Source of the DNA: Mantis religiosa
Taxonomy: Eukaryota; Arthropoda; Insecta; Mantodea; Mantidae
DNA length: 64,000 nt
Assembly: GCA_030765055.1 (NCBI GenBank)
Contig: CM060950.1
Coordinates: 274,361,540-274,425,539, forward strand
Direction: 5' to 3'
Shown: positions 22,002 to 33,434 of the stretch, piece after piece
Layout of the letters: each line of letters begins with the position of its first letter
Position numbering within the stretch: position 1 is the first letter of the stretch
Notes under the pieces: model-generated
Seen by the model: the letters and a program-made list of their open reading frames with translations, nothing else
Database searches by the model: none
Told to the model about the DNA's origin: nothing
Position numbers and translations under genes: made by a program

Positions 22002-23189
22002 TCCAATGAATTTGTGAAAAAAATATCAAGAATCCACTTGAACTTTTCCTGTTAAATATGAATAATTGACTTCCACAAAGCATTATATCTTTATTCCTGT
22101 TGCAAATTGATAATTTTGTCTTTAAAAACAATAACAATTTTAAAAACGAGAGAGTGAGATCATTCAAGATGCTGTTGAGATTATACAAGAATCTGTATCC
22201 CCTTTCCCTCAAGCTTCTTATAGTGTAATACTTAAAATAAAGATAACTTAACACTAAAATAATGATTCTGTAGATACAGGAAAACAGGAAAGGATACCAT
22301 AATGTTATGTGTAATGCAATTTCTTTGTGCACAGAATGTTGAAAAATACCCTGGAATAAACGTGTAAAAAAAAAAAAAAAACTAAAGAAATGCATATATA
22401 TATTTTAAATGAGGACACCAACAACTATGTACAAAAAATGGCACTCTCTCTTTAAATGACAACAATGCAGCTCTGTTAACTGTTATATTTAATAATAATG
22501 TTAAAAGCTCAATAGTACATACATTATATTCAGCACAAGTATACTAAAGTATATTCAGATAAAAACCTGAAATTTGTGATCAATTCATGTAAGATTAATA
22601 ATGTCAAATTAGTACATGAGTCAGTGTCAGCAACTGGTGACATAAATTTCATAAATGGCACTATTTTATGTACTTCTAATCACTTTGGTTGAATTATCAT
22701 TAACAAGTGCAGAATAAATTATGAAAAATAATTATTACATTAAAGCTGTATCATTCATTTAAAATTGTCTACAACACAAGAATATTACAGCGTTGCATTT
22801 TTAAATGCTTTAATGACATGCATATGCACAGTAATGAATGCTGAAGAAGAAAATGTGCAGCTTTAAAAATAAAATTTGATGCACAGTGTATCTTCCAATA
22901 AGAGATTATTTCATGTAGTTATCTGACTGTGCAGTATAATTTGCTTAATGTGCACAGCAATTGTTTGGATAAATGGCTTGCTTTAACTTGGTAACACTTT
23001 AAGCAATGTACTTTCTGACTAAGATGGCAAATGGAGTCCTCTGCATAGTGTAAACCTCTCAGTCCATGACTACAACTGAATGTGTGTCACATAAGTAACT
23101 CAATGAAAGATTACACTCTGAACTATTAATGCTGTTTGTAGTTTTAGTTAAGAAGTGAAAGTGATGGAACCATGTGTTTGAGTAGTTAA
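22002..23189. other. non-coding AT-rich stretch
   Basis: About 1.2 kb with no supported gene. A poly-A run near 22367-22381 suggests a minor retroposed tail, but nothing else identifies an insertion. Confidence 0.45.
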
Positions 23190-24609
23190 CCGTTTCACCG
23201 ATGGCCATTTAAACCCTTCAGGGGCCGGAAACGGATACCCAATAAACAGAAAAAATACATTTAAATTGTTAATTGCTGTAAAAATGCATCATAAATACAA
23301 TTCAGTATCTTCCGTATGTATTAAGTTATTTAAACGAAACAGAAACTTGTTTAAAACTCATTAAAGGCAGTATACATCTATAGTAACAATAAAGTAGAGA
23401 CTACATTAATAAATCGCCTAAATTTCCATGCTTTGTTTCACTGTAGCAAAAGCCATTCTCTGTGCAGAACGCGCCTAATATCACTTTTTTGTGTGTATAC
23501 GAACCAATGTATATATGTATAGCTACGCAAGCGACTTCTCCGGTTCATGGTTTTAGCTTTTAGTTTATGCTATACCAAGCAATAATCATACAAGTATATG
23601 TTGCGTTACACTGGAAAGAAAACTGTCTGTCAGCATCTGTTATTACAGTGTTTCTCAACCAAAGTTTCTGGTAGCCTTATGCAGCTGTTTTCGCTCAGTA
23701 TTTTAGTTATTTATACTCTCTCTGTATTCAGAGTGATTTCTTATAGCTATCAAGAGATAAGTGAATGGCACATTTGAAATTGTTAAATTTCAATGCTATC
23801 TTTGGCTTATCCCAGTAATGTAGCAAATAAATAAGCTTGGGTATGATGTGTACAGGTTTCTGATACTACTGTAGAAAATCTCGAAGATTTGTTGTGCGAT
23901 TATGAAGGAGATGTTTAGGATATAGGTAGCAGTGACGTGTACTGGTCTACACATGGCATGTTAGCTACTCCATTGTTTGGGGGAAGTGGCGGGTCAAATA
24001 TGGGTGATGTGAATCAGCTATTACTAGCTATCCCTCTTTACGAAAAACAGTTAAATGACAAAGTATTTTTATACCACTGGATGTAACCATGCACAATTGT
24101 TTAGTAATTGTCAGAGCTGTAAATTCATGTAAAGCACTCATCTACCTGTACTTGCGCGTATAAGGAGCTCGTAACCTAATTGACTACTATAATACTCAGA
24201 GGCCTCATTATACTGGGGGCGGGGGGTAAGAATCACCCCTCATACTTGAGAGAAAAGACTTTCTTAAAAGCATACCACCCACAACCAAAAAAGTTGTAAC
24301 CATTTCGAAAATGTCTAGTGTGTTGCGAAAAAGATGTTCGCAAGGAAACCAATATTATTTGGTGTGAACCTGCAGATGAGCCCTTGGGTGTTTATCCAGG
24401 TTTGGAGGTGTACAATTCAAAAAGAAACTTTAAGGGTACGTTTACATCCCTTATAGAACTAATTTAAATTTACTGTAAAATAGGAAGATTTAAATAATTT
24501 GCGTCAAATGAGCATTAAATGCATGTATGCGCAGGACGTCTATACACGTCCATATCGGTTTGGGGCATTTTAACTTGGAAGTCATATGACGTCCATATCG
24601 GTGAAAGGG
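23190..24609 (+). mobile_element. decayed piggyBac element with TTAA duplication
   Basis: Flanked by TTAA at 23186-23189 and 24610-24613, the fixed target of piggyBac transposons. The ends are CCGTTTCACCGAT and the complement of CCCTTTCACCGAT (one mismatch), beginning CC(C) as piggyBac termini do. At 1420 bp it is too short for an intact element. A C-terminal transposase remnant is visible. Confidence 0.9.
24230..24440 (+). pseudogene. piggyBac transposase C-terminal remnant
   Basis: Two frames together read LERKDFLKSIPPTTKK and then CLVCCEKDVRKETN, PLGVYPGLEVYNSKRNFKG. This fits the C-terminal Cys-rich domain of piggyBac proteins (C..C.....R..T...C..C...LCV.PCF..YH), with several Cys and His replaced. 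A frame change lies near 24310. Only scattered, uncertain remnants are readable upstream (23880-24080). Confidence 0.78.
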
Positions 24610-24613
24610 TTAA

Positions 24614-25633
24614 TAGAAAATAATTTAGTAATGTATTTTAATTGCTCACACATCTAACCATTATTTCTTTTGACAGTCCATAATTCCCTTATGTGTTCAC
24701 TACAAAGAAACAAGAAGTGCATTATATAGCAAAATAATGTGCAGTTTGATCTACTTTTCAAAATTATTATGTGGCTTCGCATCACTGATGTAACGGATGG
24801 CTCATATATTAGGTTAAGCATCTTTTTTCCATGCCAAAGATTGACATTTTCATTCCAACTTAGAACAAAGAGAGGATGCTTAACAGTGTAGTTTCATGTC
24901 ACATGTAACACTTCTGTGGGTCACGCTAGTAACGTTATATCACCCTTAAAATGGTTAGCATTACAGAAATTGTGTACCAATATTACTCTTAAATGGTGGC
25001 AAGTACATGTTGAGAACAGATGTACCAAAGAATAATACATCAATGCTGTGCAAATATCACTTTAACTTGTTATTTTTCTAAACCCATTTGTCCAAATTGC
25101 GTTGCGATATATGAGGTGCGCAACAATATATGCCTTTAACGGTAACCCTATATTGCAGAAAACTAAGTGTTAGGCCTCGACACTTTATATATATATATAT
25201 CTGTGTGTGTGTGTTAACAAGGAAGAGGATTAATAACCTATTATTTATTGTGAAGCTTTACTAATTTGGGATCAAGCCACACTGTGATTAGCTTCTAGCT
25301 AGCTGACATTGTGCATGTTTTAAGAATAACTGGAATACTAGAAATAAAAGTAAAAGTAGCATATAATGATGATGACACACTGACATTTTAATCATTTCTT
25401 GCAATGCACAATTACTCCTAAAAACTTGTAAAGCTTTTTCAAATCAATTTTAATCCCACCACATCTCTTCTAAGATGGTTATTCAGGTACATAATTTGGT
25501 GTAGTATGTACAATAATATTGCATAGTGACTACTGCATTAAACAATATAGAACAAATTAGGTTTATGGAATCTCAGATCATACTTTTAATTGCTGTTAAA
25601 AGCTGTGACATTCTTTATCAATGATGTAGATAT
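24614..25633. other. non-coding AT-rich stretch with (TA)n(TG)n
   Basis: No gene is supported. A TA/TG dinucleotide microsatellite lies at about 25186-25214. Confidence 0.5.
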
Positions 25634-26128
25634 TGTGACTTTGTGGGTTCGTGAAATGAAAAGTCCAATTGCACCACTCAAAAATGTTCTTTATTTCCAC
25701 CGACTGACAGTTAAACTCTTGCCAATTACACAGAATTACGTAATGCACACAATTACGATTCACCAGTTTGTCTGTTACAATTTCACTTGCACTCGTAATT
25801 ACTTGCAATCCTCCGATGCACTCACACAGTCTTCTCGTTGTACACTAGCACTGCATTCTTATGCCAAGAACTGACTGACTAACTCTCCTCCAGCCCGGCA
25901 TGTTGCTTATATAGGGTCAGCTGGCCGATCGAGAATGTTCTGGATTAGATGAAATGTCCCGTAAGTTCGAGAAATCAAGGGCAGCGGAAAGGGAAAGCAC
26001 GGTAATGTTTTTTCCCCAGCCACCCCTCGTCACCGCTATAAGACAAACGAGGGGGCGTGTCCGAGCGCCTCTGTCTCCTGCTGCTGCCGTCAGCTGGTTC
26101 TATAGGGTGTTCCAACGTTCGGGTGACA
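25634..26128 (-). repeat. 3' LTR of the pol-bearing gypsy element
   Basis: TGTGAC...GTGACA, 495 bp, matching the solo LTRs at 7503-7995 and 55895-56388. A TATATA-containing promoter segment lies near 25905-25915 on the complementary strand. The purine tract GAGGAGGGAGCAG adjoins it at 26129-26142. Confidence 0.9.
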
Positions 26129-26139
26129 CTGCTCCCTCC

Positions 26140-27999
26140 TCAAAGCTGGTCGTCCCGAACAGCACCATCGTAGCGTGCCAGGCGATCCAGGTGTACCACC
26201 AACATCTTCCCTCGGGGAACCTTCTGGATGCGGTAGACCACGTCGTTAATCCTCTTCACCACCCGGTACGGCGCTTGCCATGGCTGCTGGAGCTTCGGGC
26301 AGCGTCCCTTGGTTCGGGTAGGACGGTACAACCAGACCAGGTCACCTTGCTGGAACCCTTGGCTGTTGGCTTGCCTGTCATACCTGGTCTTCATGCGGTC
26401 GCTCGCCTTCTGGATGTTCTGGTGAGCCATCTCGTACATGTCGTGGAGATGGTCCACCAAGTTCTCCACATACTCGGTCTCTGGCTGTTTCGCTTCCAGA
26501 GGGCTTCCAAAAGCCAGGTCACAAGGGAGGCGTAACTCTCGGCCGAACATTAAGCTGGCTGGCGTCATCCCAGTTGTGTCGTGTGTAGACGAGCGGTAGG
26601 CCAGCAAGAACAGTGGCACCTTGACGTCCCAGTCTCGCTGATGGCTGGCCACGACCTTCCTCAGGTGTTCCTCTAAGGTCTTGATGTACCTTTCGACCAT
26701 GCCATCCGATTGGGGATGTAGAGGCGTAGTGCGAGTCTTGTTCACCCCAAGCCGTTGTAGTGCTTCCTTCATTAGGTTGGACTCAAAGTTGTTACCCTGG
26801 TCACTGTGTAGCTCTAAAGGCACCCCAAATCGACAGAACACTTGCTCCACGAGGCAGTCTGTAATTGTCTTTGCCTCTTGGTTTGGAATGGCATACACCT
26901 CCGGCCACTTGGTGAAGTAGTCCACGACCACCATTAGGTACTTGTTGCCTGGGTCGGAAACTGGGAACGGTCCAGCAATGTCAACGGCGATCCGTTGGAA
27001 TGGCGCTCCGACGTTGTACTGCTGCATGCGACCCCGGCTCCTAGTCTGGGGGCCGCGACTCGCCGCGCACACGTGACACTGACGGCACCATCTCTCAGCA
27101 TCTGCTCGGAGCCTCATCCAGTAGTAGCGCTGCCGTAGTTTGTCAATCGTTCGGTTCGCTCCCAGGTGTCCTCCTGAAGTACCGGCGTGCACTTCTTCCA
27201 AGACTTCCGGTACCTTACTCCGGGGAAGTACCAACTGTTCTCTCTGCGTCTTCCCATCGGGTGATTCCCATACCCGGAACAGCACGCCCTCTCTGGTCTT
27301 CAACGAGTCCCATTGGGCCCAGTACGACTTGAAGGTGGCGCTCCTCGGTGCGATGTCCTCCCAGGTTGGTCTCGTCCCTGCCTCCACTTCCCTTAAGAGT
27401 GGCCCCAAGTCTGCGTCCGCCAGCTGCTCCCTCCTCAGGCCTGCGTTATCCCAGCCATCCGCAGGCACTGCCGTGACTACTCGGACTGCTGTGTCACGCT
27501 CCTTCTCCTCCACTCTTGTACACTGGCCGCACTCTTCTGGACAGGGTCTTCGGGACATGGCGTCAGCGTTACCGTGGCTCTTCCCTCTACGATGTTCCGA
27601 GGTGAAGTCGTACTCCTGCAGCCTCTGGACCCAACGTGCTGTCTGGCCTTCCAGGTTCTTAAAGCTCAATAGCCAGGTTAGAGCGGAATGGTCAGTCCTC
27701 AGGTGGAATGGCTGACCGTACAGGTACTTGTGGAAGTGCTCCGATGTCTTTACCACCGCCAGTAACTCCTGTCGGGTGACGCAGTAGTTCTTCTCTGCCT
27801 TGGATAGCGTCTTGCTGTAGTAGGCTATCACCCGCTCATGGCCGTCCTGGATCTGCGATAGGACACCTCCATTGCAATGGTCGCTGGCGTCGGTGTCCAC
27901 AATGAAGGCGCCACCCAGTTGTGGGAAACCCAAAATCGGAGCACTGCACAGGGTTTCCTTCAGGTGCTGGAAAGCGTCTTCGGCGTCCTCCGTCCACAC
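26140..27999 (-). CDS. gypsy pol: RNase H and integrase
   Basis: A 619-codon open frame. RNase H (residues ~30-150): VDTDASDHCNGG, RQELLAVV and LRTDHSALTWL carry the catalytic acidic residues, and KSHGNADAMSRRPC ends the domain. Integrase: an HHCC zinc region (HAGTSGGHLGANRTIDK...CRQCHVC), catalytic core VDIAGPFPV and HSDQGNNFES, then HPQSDGMVERY with the Glu of the D,D-35-E triad. The C-terminal GPY/F-like WQAPYRVVKRI module follows. All key residues appear present, so this part could still encode active domains, but it is cut off from the RT frame by a shift near 28000. The Met is accidental. Confidence 0.93.
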   Translation of the reverse strand: MWTEDAEDAFQHLKETLCSAPILGFPQLGGAFIVDTDASDHCNGGVLSQIQDGHERVIAYYSKTLSKAEKNYCVTRQELLAVVKTSEHFHKYLYGQPFHLRTDHSALTWLLSFKNLEGQTARWVQRLQEYDFTSEHRRGKSHGNADAMSRRPCPEECGQCTRVEEKERDTAVRVVTAVPADGWDNAGLRREQLADADLGPLLREVEAGTRPTWEDIAPRSATFKSYWAQWDSLKTREGVLFRVWESPDGKTQREQLVLPRSKVPEVLEEVHAGTSGGHLGANRTIDKLRQRYYWMRLRADAERWCRQCHVCAASRGPQTRSRGRMQQYNVGAPFQRIAVDIAGPFPVSDPGNKYLMVVVDYFTKWPEVYAIPNQEAKTITDCLVEQVFCRFGVPLELHSDQGNNFESNLMKEALQRLGVNKTRTTPLHPQSDGMVERYIKTLEEHLRKVVASHQRDWDVKVPLFLLAYRSSTHDTTGMTPASLMFGRELRLPCDLAFGSPLEAKQPETEYVENLVDHLHDMYEMAHQNIQKASDRMKTRYDRQANSQGFQQGDLVWLYRPTRTKGRCPKLQQPWQAPYRVVKRINDVVYRIQKVPRGKMLVVHLDRLARYDGAVRDDQL

Positions 28000-28420
28000 A
28001 AGGCCGGTGTTCCTCTGTCAGGCGGGTGAGGGGTTTTGCGATGTTGGAGAACCCCTTTATGAAGCGGCGGTAATAACTGCACAATCCCAGGAAACTGCGC
28101 AGCTCTTTCTTATCCCTTGGGCGAGGCCAATCTCTCACAGCCTTTGTCTTCTGGTCTGTGGCCACTCCGGTTGCTGAGACTATGTGGCCCAAGTAGTTAA
28201 CTTCCTTGCGGAAGAGCTGGCACTTCTTCGCGTTCAGCTTCAAGTTGGTCGCCTGCAGTCTCTGTAGCACCTTACTCAGATTCTCAAGGTGATCTTCAAA
28301 AGTCTTCCCGACGATGATGTCGTCCAGGTATAGCAGGCAGGCATCGTAAGTCAGCCCTCTCATCACTGACTCCATGAGGCGCTGGAAGGTAGCTGGTGCG
28401 TTGCAGAGGCCAAAGGGCAT
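27836..28420 (-). pseudogene. gypsy reverse transcriptase, C-terminal part
   Basis: Carries MPFGLCNAPATFQRLM, LLYLDDIIV (YxDD catalytic motif intact), LGHIVS and FLGLCSYYRRFIKGFS, the standard order in Ty3/gypsy RT. It is separated from the N-terminal RT frame by a shift near 28440 and from RNase H by one near 28000, each consistent with a lost or gained base. Confidence 0.92.
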
Positions 28421-29693
28421 AACCGTGAACTGCCAGAGCCCTTGGCCTGTCGAGAATGCGGTCTTCTCCTTGTCTCGGGTCTAGAGCTACCTGCCAGTAG
28501 CCCGACTTCAGGTCCAGGGTCGAGAACCACTGTGCACCAGCTAGCGTGTCCAGGGTGTCGTCAATCCGGGGTAAGGGAAAACAGCCCTTCCGGGTGACAG
28601 CGTTCAGCTTTCTGTAGTCTACGCAGAAGCGCAGCTCGCCGTTCTTCTTCGTCACCAAGACTACAGGGGAACACCAAGGGCTGTCAGACTCTTCAATCAC
28701 TCCCCTGGATCTCATGTCCTCCAGTATGTCTCGTACCGCCCCTTGCTTCGCCAGCGGAACGCGTCTATGTGGTTGCCGAATAGGCCGGGCGTCTCCGATG
28801 TCGATGCGGTGAAGCACTTTGTCCGTGCGGCCGTAGTCACTATCGCCTTGGCTGAAGACGCGCTCGTATCGCCTCAGTAGTTGTCGAACTTTCTCCAGCT
28901 GTTCTGCGTTCAGGTGGTCGGCCGCCCTCTGCAGTAAGCCTTCTAGCCGGGGCCCCAGGTGTTGCTTCGGCGCCGGCTCCTGTGTCTTGTCGATTGCTGT
29001 TACGCTCACCACGGGCTCGCACGTTCCCAACTCCGTCCCGGCCTGGACGTCGTGATCGGTGTCCGTTGGATTTAGCAGTCTCACTGGCACCTCCTCTCGG
29101 CACGGCAGCAATGCCCTGGCTACACACAGTCCGTGTACAGGCGTCTTCTGGTCCAGCATCATGTTCCTGGTTCTCCGGCCTTTTAGTCGAGCCGTCACCA
29201 CCACCTCGCTCCTCGCGGGGACAACCACGTCTTCGTTCAAGACGACCCTGCAAATTCCAAGGCGCTGTTCTGGTTGACGGAGTATAACCTCTTCTCCGTT
29301 GAGCCGCAGGACCTTCTTGCCGACGTCGACCGTCGCCTCGTGGCTCCTGAGGGCATCAAGTCCCAGAATCACCTCCTCAGCCACCTTTGCGACGAACACC
29401 CACAGACGCACGGCACTCCGTCCTAAGGTCAGCTCCAGCAGGGCCTCCTCCACAGGCAAGGTGTCGCCCGATGCCGTCACAAGCTGGTATGGTCGGCTCG
29501 GCTTCCTTGTCGACAAACCCTTCGCCACGTCAGGTCTGATGATGGTCACGGCCGCCCCGGCGTCCACCAGCACGCGGCACGGCTTTCCTCTTACCCAACC
29601 GTCCGCGATGAGGCTGTCATCCATACGCCGGCTGCCGGCGCGCAGTGTTACTCGAGGGGATGGTGGTGTTGGCGCCAACGTGCCCCTCTCCAC
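28296..29693 (-). pseudogene. gypsy protease and N-terminal reverse transcriptase
   Basis: The protease domain near residue 40 reads VLVDAGAAVTIIRP. The two deleted copies have DTG at this site, so the catalytic Thr is replaced by Ala here. VILGLDALR follows. The RT N-terminus reads CSPVVLVTKKNGELRFCVDYR and FSTLDLKSGYWQV (first catalytic Asp), and the frame breaks about 20 residues later near 28440. The frame overlaps gag's frame in the -1 sense, the usual arrangement for a frameshifted gag-pol. Confidence 0.9.
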
Positions 29694-29701
29694 GACGGCC
29701 C

Positions 29702-30152
29702 TTACTCGTTTTCCGGCTGCTCTTCCTGGTATGGGCAGTCTCTCTGCAGGTGTCCGGGCTGTTCACACCCCCAACACAGGCCACTAGGTGTTCGCCGGCG
29801 TCCCTCAGCTGGTCTTCTGTCTCCGGCGTAGCGGACACTCCTCGTTCTCGACGACAGGATAGATGTTACCTTGGCCGCCTCCATCCTTAATGCCGCTGTC
29901 AGCGCCTCGTGGATGGTTTTATAATCGCCGAGCATTAGGCGCTGACGAATCTCCGTGTCCCGTACCCCGTCGACAAAGTTGTAGGCGGCCTCCCGGGATA
30001 CGAACTCCAGTGGCAGGTCAACCAAGGCCTTGCTAGCCAGCTGCTCAATCGCTATGGCGAACTCCTGCAGCGTCTCCCACGGCTGCTGTGACCTTGCCTT
30101 TAGCTAGCTGCGGTATGCTGCGGCTAAGCGGTGGTTCCCGAAACGATTCTCT
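29702..30152 (-). pseudogene. gypsy gag, C-terminal part
   Basis: Contains LQEFAIAIEQLA, FVSREAAYNFVDG and a zinc knuckle CWGCEQPGHLQRDCP (CX2CX4HX4C) near its end. An in-frame TAG at about 30102-30104 replaces a Gln codon present in the other copies. It begins abruptly at the ENRF codons near 30152. Confidence 0.88.
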
Positions 30153-30480
30153 ACTAGAAGATCTGGCAATTTCTAGTGCTATTTCGTAACTCACATAAAT
30201 TGAGATTTCTGCCATTCCACCATCCCCTTCTTCCTATTCCTCTTCCGGCAATGTGATCTTTTCTCTGATCTTTTGTATCTCTGCAGTGTGTTTTTCTTTC
30301 TATAGGGCCGAATAATCATTAGCATGCAATGTATTAAAATGTTGCTGAAGGTGAAATCGTTTCAGCACTTGCAATTTCTCTCTGGCAAATTAAGCAAATA
30401 ACACCACTGCTATATTCCATGAAGAAGTACTCAGTTTCCCATTCGGGATTGAAATACTGTGTTGGCGTGGGTGTCCTTCG
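30153..30480 (-). pseudogene. hAT transposase N-terminus with BED-like finger
   Basis: Reads YFNPEWETEYFFMEYSSG, CLICQREIASAE, then in a shifted frame KRFHLQQHFNTLHANDYSAL, giving C..C and H....H ligands of a BED-type finger. KEKHTAEIQKIREKIT and SYEIALEIARSS follow. This opening matches hAT proteins of the GTF2I-repeat/ZBED-like group. It is cut at the junction with gypsy gag. No continuation was found on the far side of the gypsy element, which points to a rearrangement instead of a simple insertion. Confidence 0.78.
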
Positions 30481-31382
30481 CTTTAATGAGTGCCCTTCCA
30501 TATCAAATTGACACTGAAGTATGGACCGCCACTGCTATGGAAGACAAACCGTGCGAAGCACACACTGAGGTAACCCGGTGCTTGTAGCCCAGTACATGTA
30601 CCACGGCAAGTGAGTTGGCTGTGGCTGTGTAAGGAGATAAACATATGTACAGAAACTTCCTATGTAATACTATTTCTTTCCTTATGTATAACAAAGATAG
30701 AAACTATAGAACATAAACAGTAAATCACAATTTTTGTATTCTGTATGCTTGCTTGACATTAAAAACAAGGTTATTTTTCTTTTTTCGCTTTTGTTAACAT
30801 CCATAAATTTATTGTAACTGTAAAATAAATTCTGTTTTAAGGCATTTATTTCATTAAACTCTGAAATTTGATTAGATTGAGAAGTTGGTTGTATTTAAAT
30901 GACTAGCATTACTCATTTATGCTTTTAGACTCAAGAATGTTCCCAATTAAAAGATTTTCTGTCCAGCCAGGCCCTGAAATACTCCTGCAGTAGACATGCA
31001 GCCTTCTGAGTGCAAAGACCATTTGAATATCCCGTGCTGAGGAATCATAATTTTGTCTCAATGTAAAATAAGTAACAAGTTAGATTACTTTATAACTTGA
31101 CTTACAAGAAGGGTGCTTTCAAAAATGTAGTGCTCTTACCTATTTACAATCATATAACAATGAGTTTATTTGCAGAGCTCATTACACAGTTTGAATTTGT
31201 AGTCACTGTTGTGTAATGTTCACATTCTTTGCTTGTTATACCATGGATCAAAGTCGAAACCTGCCTGCATGACTGATATTTGAGTTCCTCCAGCTTTTTT
31301 AATTAACATCACTTACTACATGGACTACACTGTTTTGCTACTGCTAGCTTGGTGTACATGCAGTGCTACATGCTTCTCTTAC
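30481..31382. other. non-coding stretch
   Basis: No supported gene. Several GTAAGA-type donors occur on the minus strand (for example near 31137) without recognisable exons. Confidence 0.4.
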
Positions 31383-31492
31383 CTTGTGCTACAGCTGATG
31401 TCCCTGCTTGCTGCTTTGCTTCAGCAGACTCACTCATATGAGTATCACATTCCCCTTCTGAGACAAGAACTTCTTTCACATTGTTTTGTCAC
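31383..31492 (-). other. possible exon with splice signals
   Basis: On the minus strand a TTATTGCAG acceptor precedes 31492 and CAAG/GTAAGA follows 31383. One frame reads EVLVSEGECDTHMSESAEA and is open over its latter part. Spliced directly to the exon at 31863-31991 it would meet a stop after 15 codons, so membership in that gene is unproven. Confidence 0.3.
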
Positions 31493-31862
31493 CTGCAATA
31501 ACATTATATATTAATACAAGCCAAAAGTCATGTTAACTTTAACTTAACAATGAAGAAAACTGCGGCAGTTCTTATCAAGATAATCAACACTCTGTGAAAG
31601 GCTGCATCCCACTGCTTGTGTTGCCCATTAATGAATTTAGGAGGCCATTTGTTGGTGACAGCTTTGGAGATGGGAGGGGGGCTTTTATTGCCAGCATTTG
31701 CCTGACAAACTATTTTCTCTGGGTTGCTGTCTGTATGTAAAATGCCCGGCAGTAAGTTGCCAAGCTCGCTCCTAAAATGGTATAGTTACAGAATGAGTAC
31801 TTATACATTGTAAGAAAATCAAACAGCAAAAGAAAAGTGTCATAAATGTAATGTGAACCTAC

Positions 31863-31991
31863 CTCTTTCAATGTGGTCGCTCCTGTGATCTTATTCTCCA
31901 CTACATTTTTTTGCTTTTGAATCAACTCCAACAGCTCCATACACTCCTTTTCACCAAAATTTGGGGAACGCATTCTCTTTGTATCTTCCAT
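31863..31991 (-). CDS. candidate first coding exon of a Myb/SANT-like gene
   Basis: From ATG at 31989-31991, 43 codons include RSPNFGEKECMELLELIQK and NVVENKITGATTLKE. This resembles the start of Myb/SANT-like domains (RxxNF, E, LL, ENK, T...K) found in Harbinger-derived regulatory proteins and their host relatives. It ends at AAAGAG/GTAGGT, a plausible splice donor. The gypsy LTR insertion at 31994 lies two bases upstream of the ATG, so promoter and 5' UTR are separated from the coding start by 2.66 kb. No second exon was identified with confidence. Confidence 0.55.
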
Positions 31992-31993
31992 AT

Positions 31994-32235
31994 TGTGACT
32001 TTGTGGGTTCGTGAAATAACAAGACGAGGTTACAAACGCAAAAACTACACTTTATTTTCCCAGCAATACACCGTTCACCAATACAAAATTGCTAGATCAC
32101 CTCAAAAACTGTTTATTTTCTCAAACACTACCTCAACTGTCTCTCGCTTCCGGTAACGATCGGCCCCGAAGTTTTCCGAATCTCCACCGGCCATCATTTA
32201 TTCATCGGCTTTGCGAGTCTACCGCCAGGGTGACA
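31994..32235 (-). repeat. 3' LTR of deleted gypsy element 1
   Basis: TGTGACTTTG...GGTGACA, 242 bp, near-identical to 34411-34652. That similarity suggests a comparatively recent insertion. Confidence 0.92.
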
Positions 32236-32246
32236 CTGCTCCATCC

Positions 32247-33434
32247 TCAAGGTTGGTCGTCCCGAACAGCGCCTTCGTAGCGGGCCAGGCGATCCAGGTG
32301 TACCACCAACATCTTTCCTCGGGGCACCTTCTGAATGCGGTAGACCACGTCGTTAATCCTCTTCACCACACGGTACGGTCCTTGCCATGGCTGCTGAAGC
32401 TTCGGGCAGCGTCCCTTGGTCCGGGTCGGGCGGTACAACCAGACCAGGTCACCTTGCTGGAACCCTTGGCTGTTGGCTTGCCTGTCGTATCGGGTTTTCA
32501 TGCGGTCGCTCGCCTTCTGGATGTTCTGGCGAGCCATCTCGTGCATGTCGTGGAGGTGGTCCACCAGGTTCTCCACATTCCTCAAGAGTGGCCCCAAGTC
32601 TGCGTCCGCCAGCTGCTCCCTCCTCAGGCCTGCGCTATCCCAGCCATCCGCAGGCATTGCCGTGACTACTCGAACTGCTGTGGCACGCTCCTTCTCCACT
32701 CGTGTGCATTGGCCGCACTCTTTTGGACAGGGTCTTCGGGACATAGCGTCCGCGTTACCGTGACTCTTCCCTCTGCGATGTTCCGAGGTGAAGTCGTACT
32801 CCTGCAGCCTCTGAACCCCACCTGCTGCCTGACCTTCCGGTCGCGCCGTCACTATCACTTCGCTCCTCGCGGGGACAACCACGTCTTCGCTCAAGACGAC
32901 CCTGCCAATTCCAAGGCGCTCTTCTGGTTGACGGAGTATAACCTCTTCCCCGTTGAGCCGCAGTACCTTCCTGCCGACGTCGACCGTCGCCTCGTGGCTC
33001 CTGAGGGCATCCAGTCCCAGAATCACCTCCTCAGCCACCTTTGCGACGAACACTCACAGACGCACGGCACTCCGTCCCAAGTTCAGCTCCAGCAGGGCCT
33101 CCTTCTCCACAGGCATGGTGTCGCCCGATGCCGTCACAAGCTGGTATGGTCGGCTCGGTTTCCTCGTTGGCAAACCCTTCGCCACGTCAGGTCTGATGAT
33201 GGTCACGGCTGCCCCAGTGTCCACTAGCACGCGGCACGGCTTTCCTCCTACCCAACCGTCCGCGATGAGGTTGTCATCCATCCGCCGGCTGACGGCACGG
33301 ATTGTCACTCGAGTTGATGGTGGTAATGGCGCCGACGTACCCCTCTCCACGCCGGGCCTTACTCGTTTTCCGGCTGCTCTTCCTGGTGTGGGCAGTCTCT
33401 CCGCAGGTGTCCGGGCTGTCCACACCCCCAACAC
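32247..33434 (-). pseudogene. protease fused in frame to RNase H and integrase remnants
   Basis: The protease motif VLVDTGAAVTIIRP is intact. A TGA replaces a Trp codon near 33053-33055, dividing the frame. Below it the 268-codon frame runs from ARPEGQAAG straight into VQRLQEYDFTSEHRRGKSHG (end of RNase H), then from ADADLGPLLR into NVENLVDHLHDM (end of integrase) and the WQGPYRVVKRI module. Both large deletions preserve the frame. Confidence 0.9.

Larger units (their letters stand above)
25634..30152 (-). mobile_element. Ty3/gypsy element with pol, 5'-truncated
   Basis: Minus-strand element with a 495-bp 3' LTR, integrase, RNase H, reverse transcriptase, protease and the C-terminal two-thirds of gag. 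It stops inside gag at about 30152, where hAT sequence begins, so the gag N-terminus, primer-binding site and 5' LTR are missing. The left flank is ATAT, the preferred duplication in this family. Gag and pol lie in frames consistent with a -1 shift. Confidence 0.92.

Noticed and set aside
32211..33227. 338-codon plus-strand open frame over gypsy sequence
   Set aside because: It is antisense to the gag-protease-pol frame that carries recognisable motifs. Long antisense frames recur at the same place in the homologous elements because of high GC codon bias.
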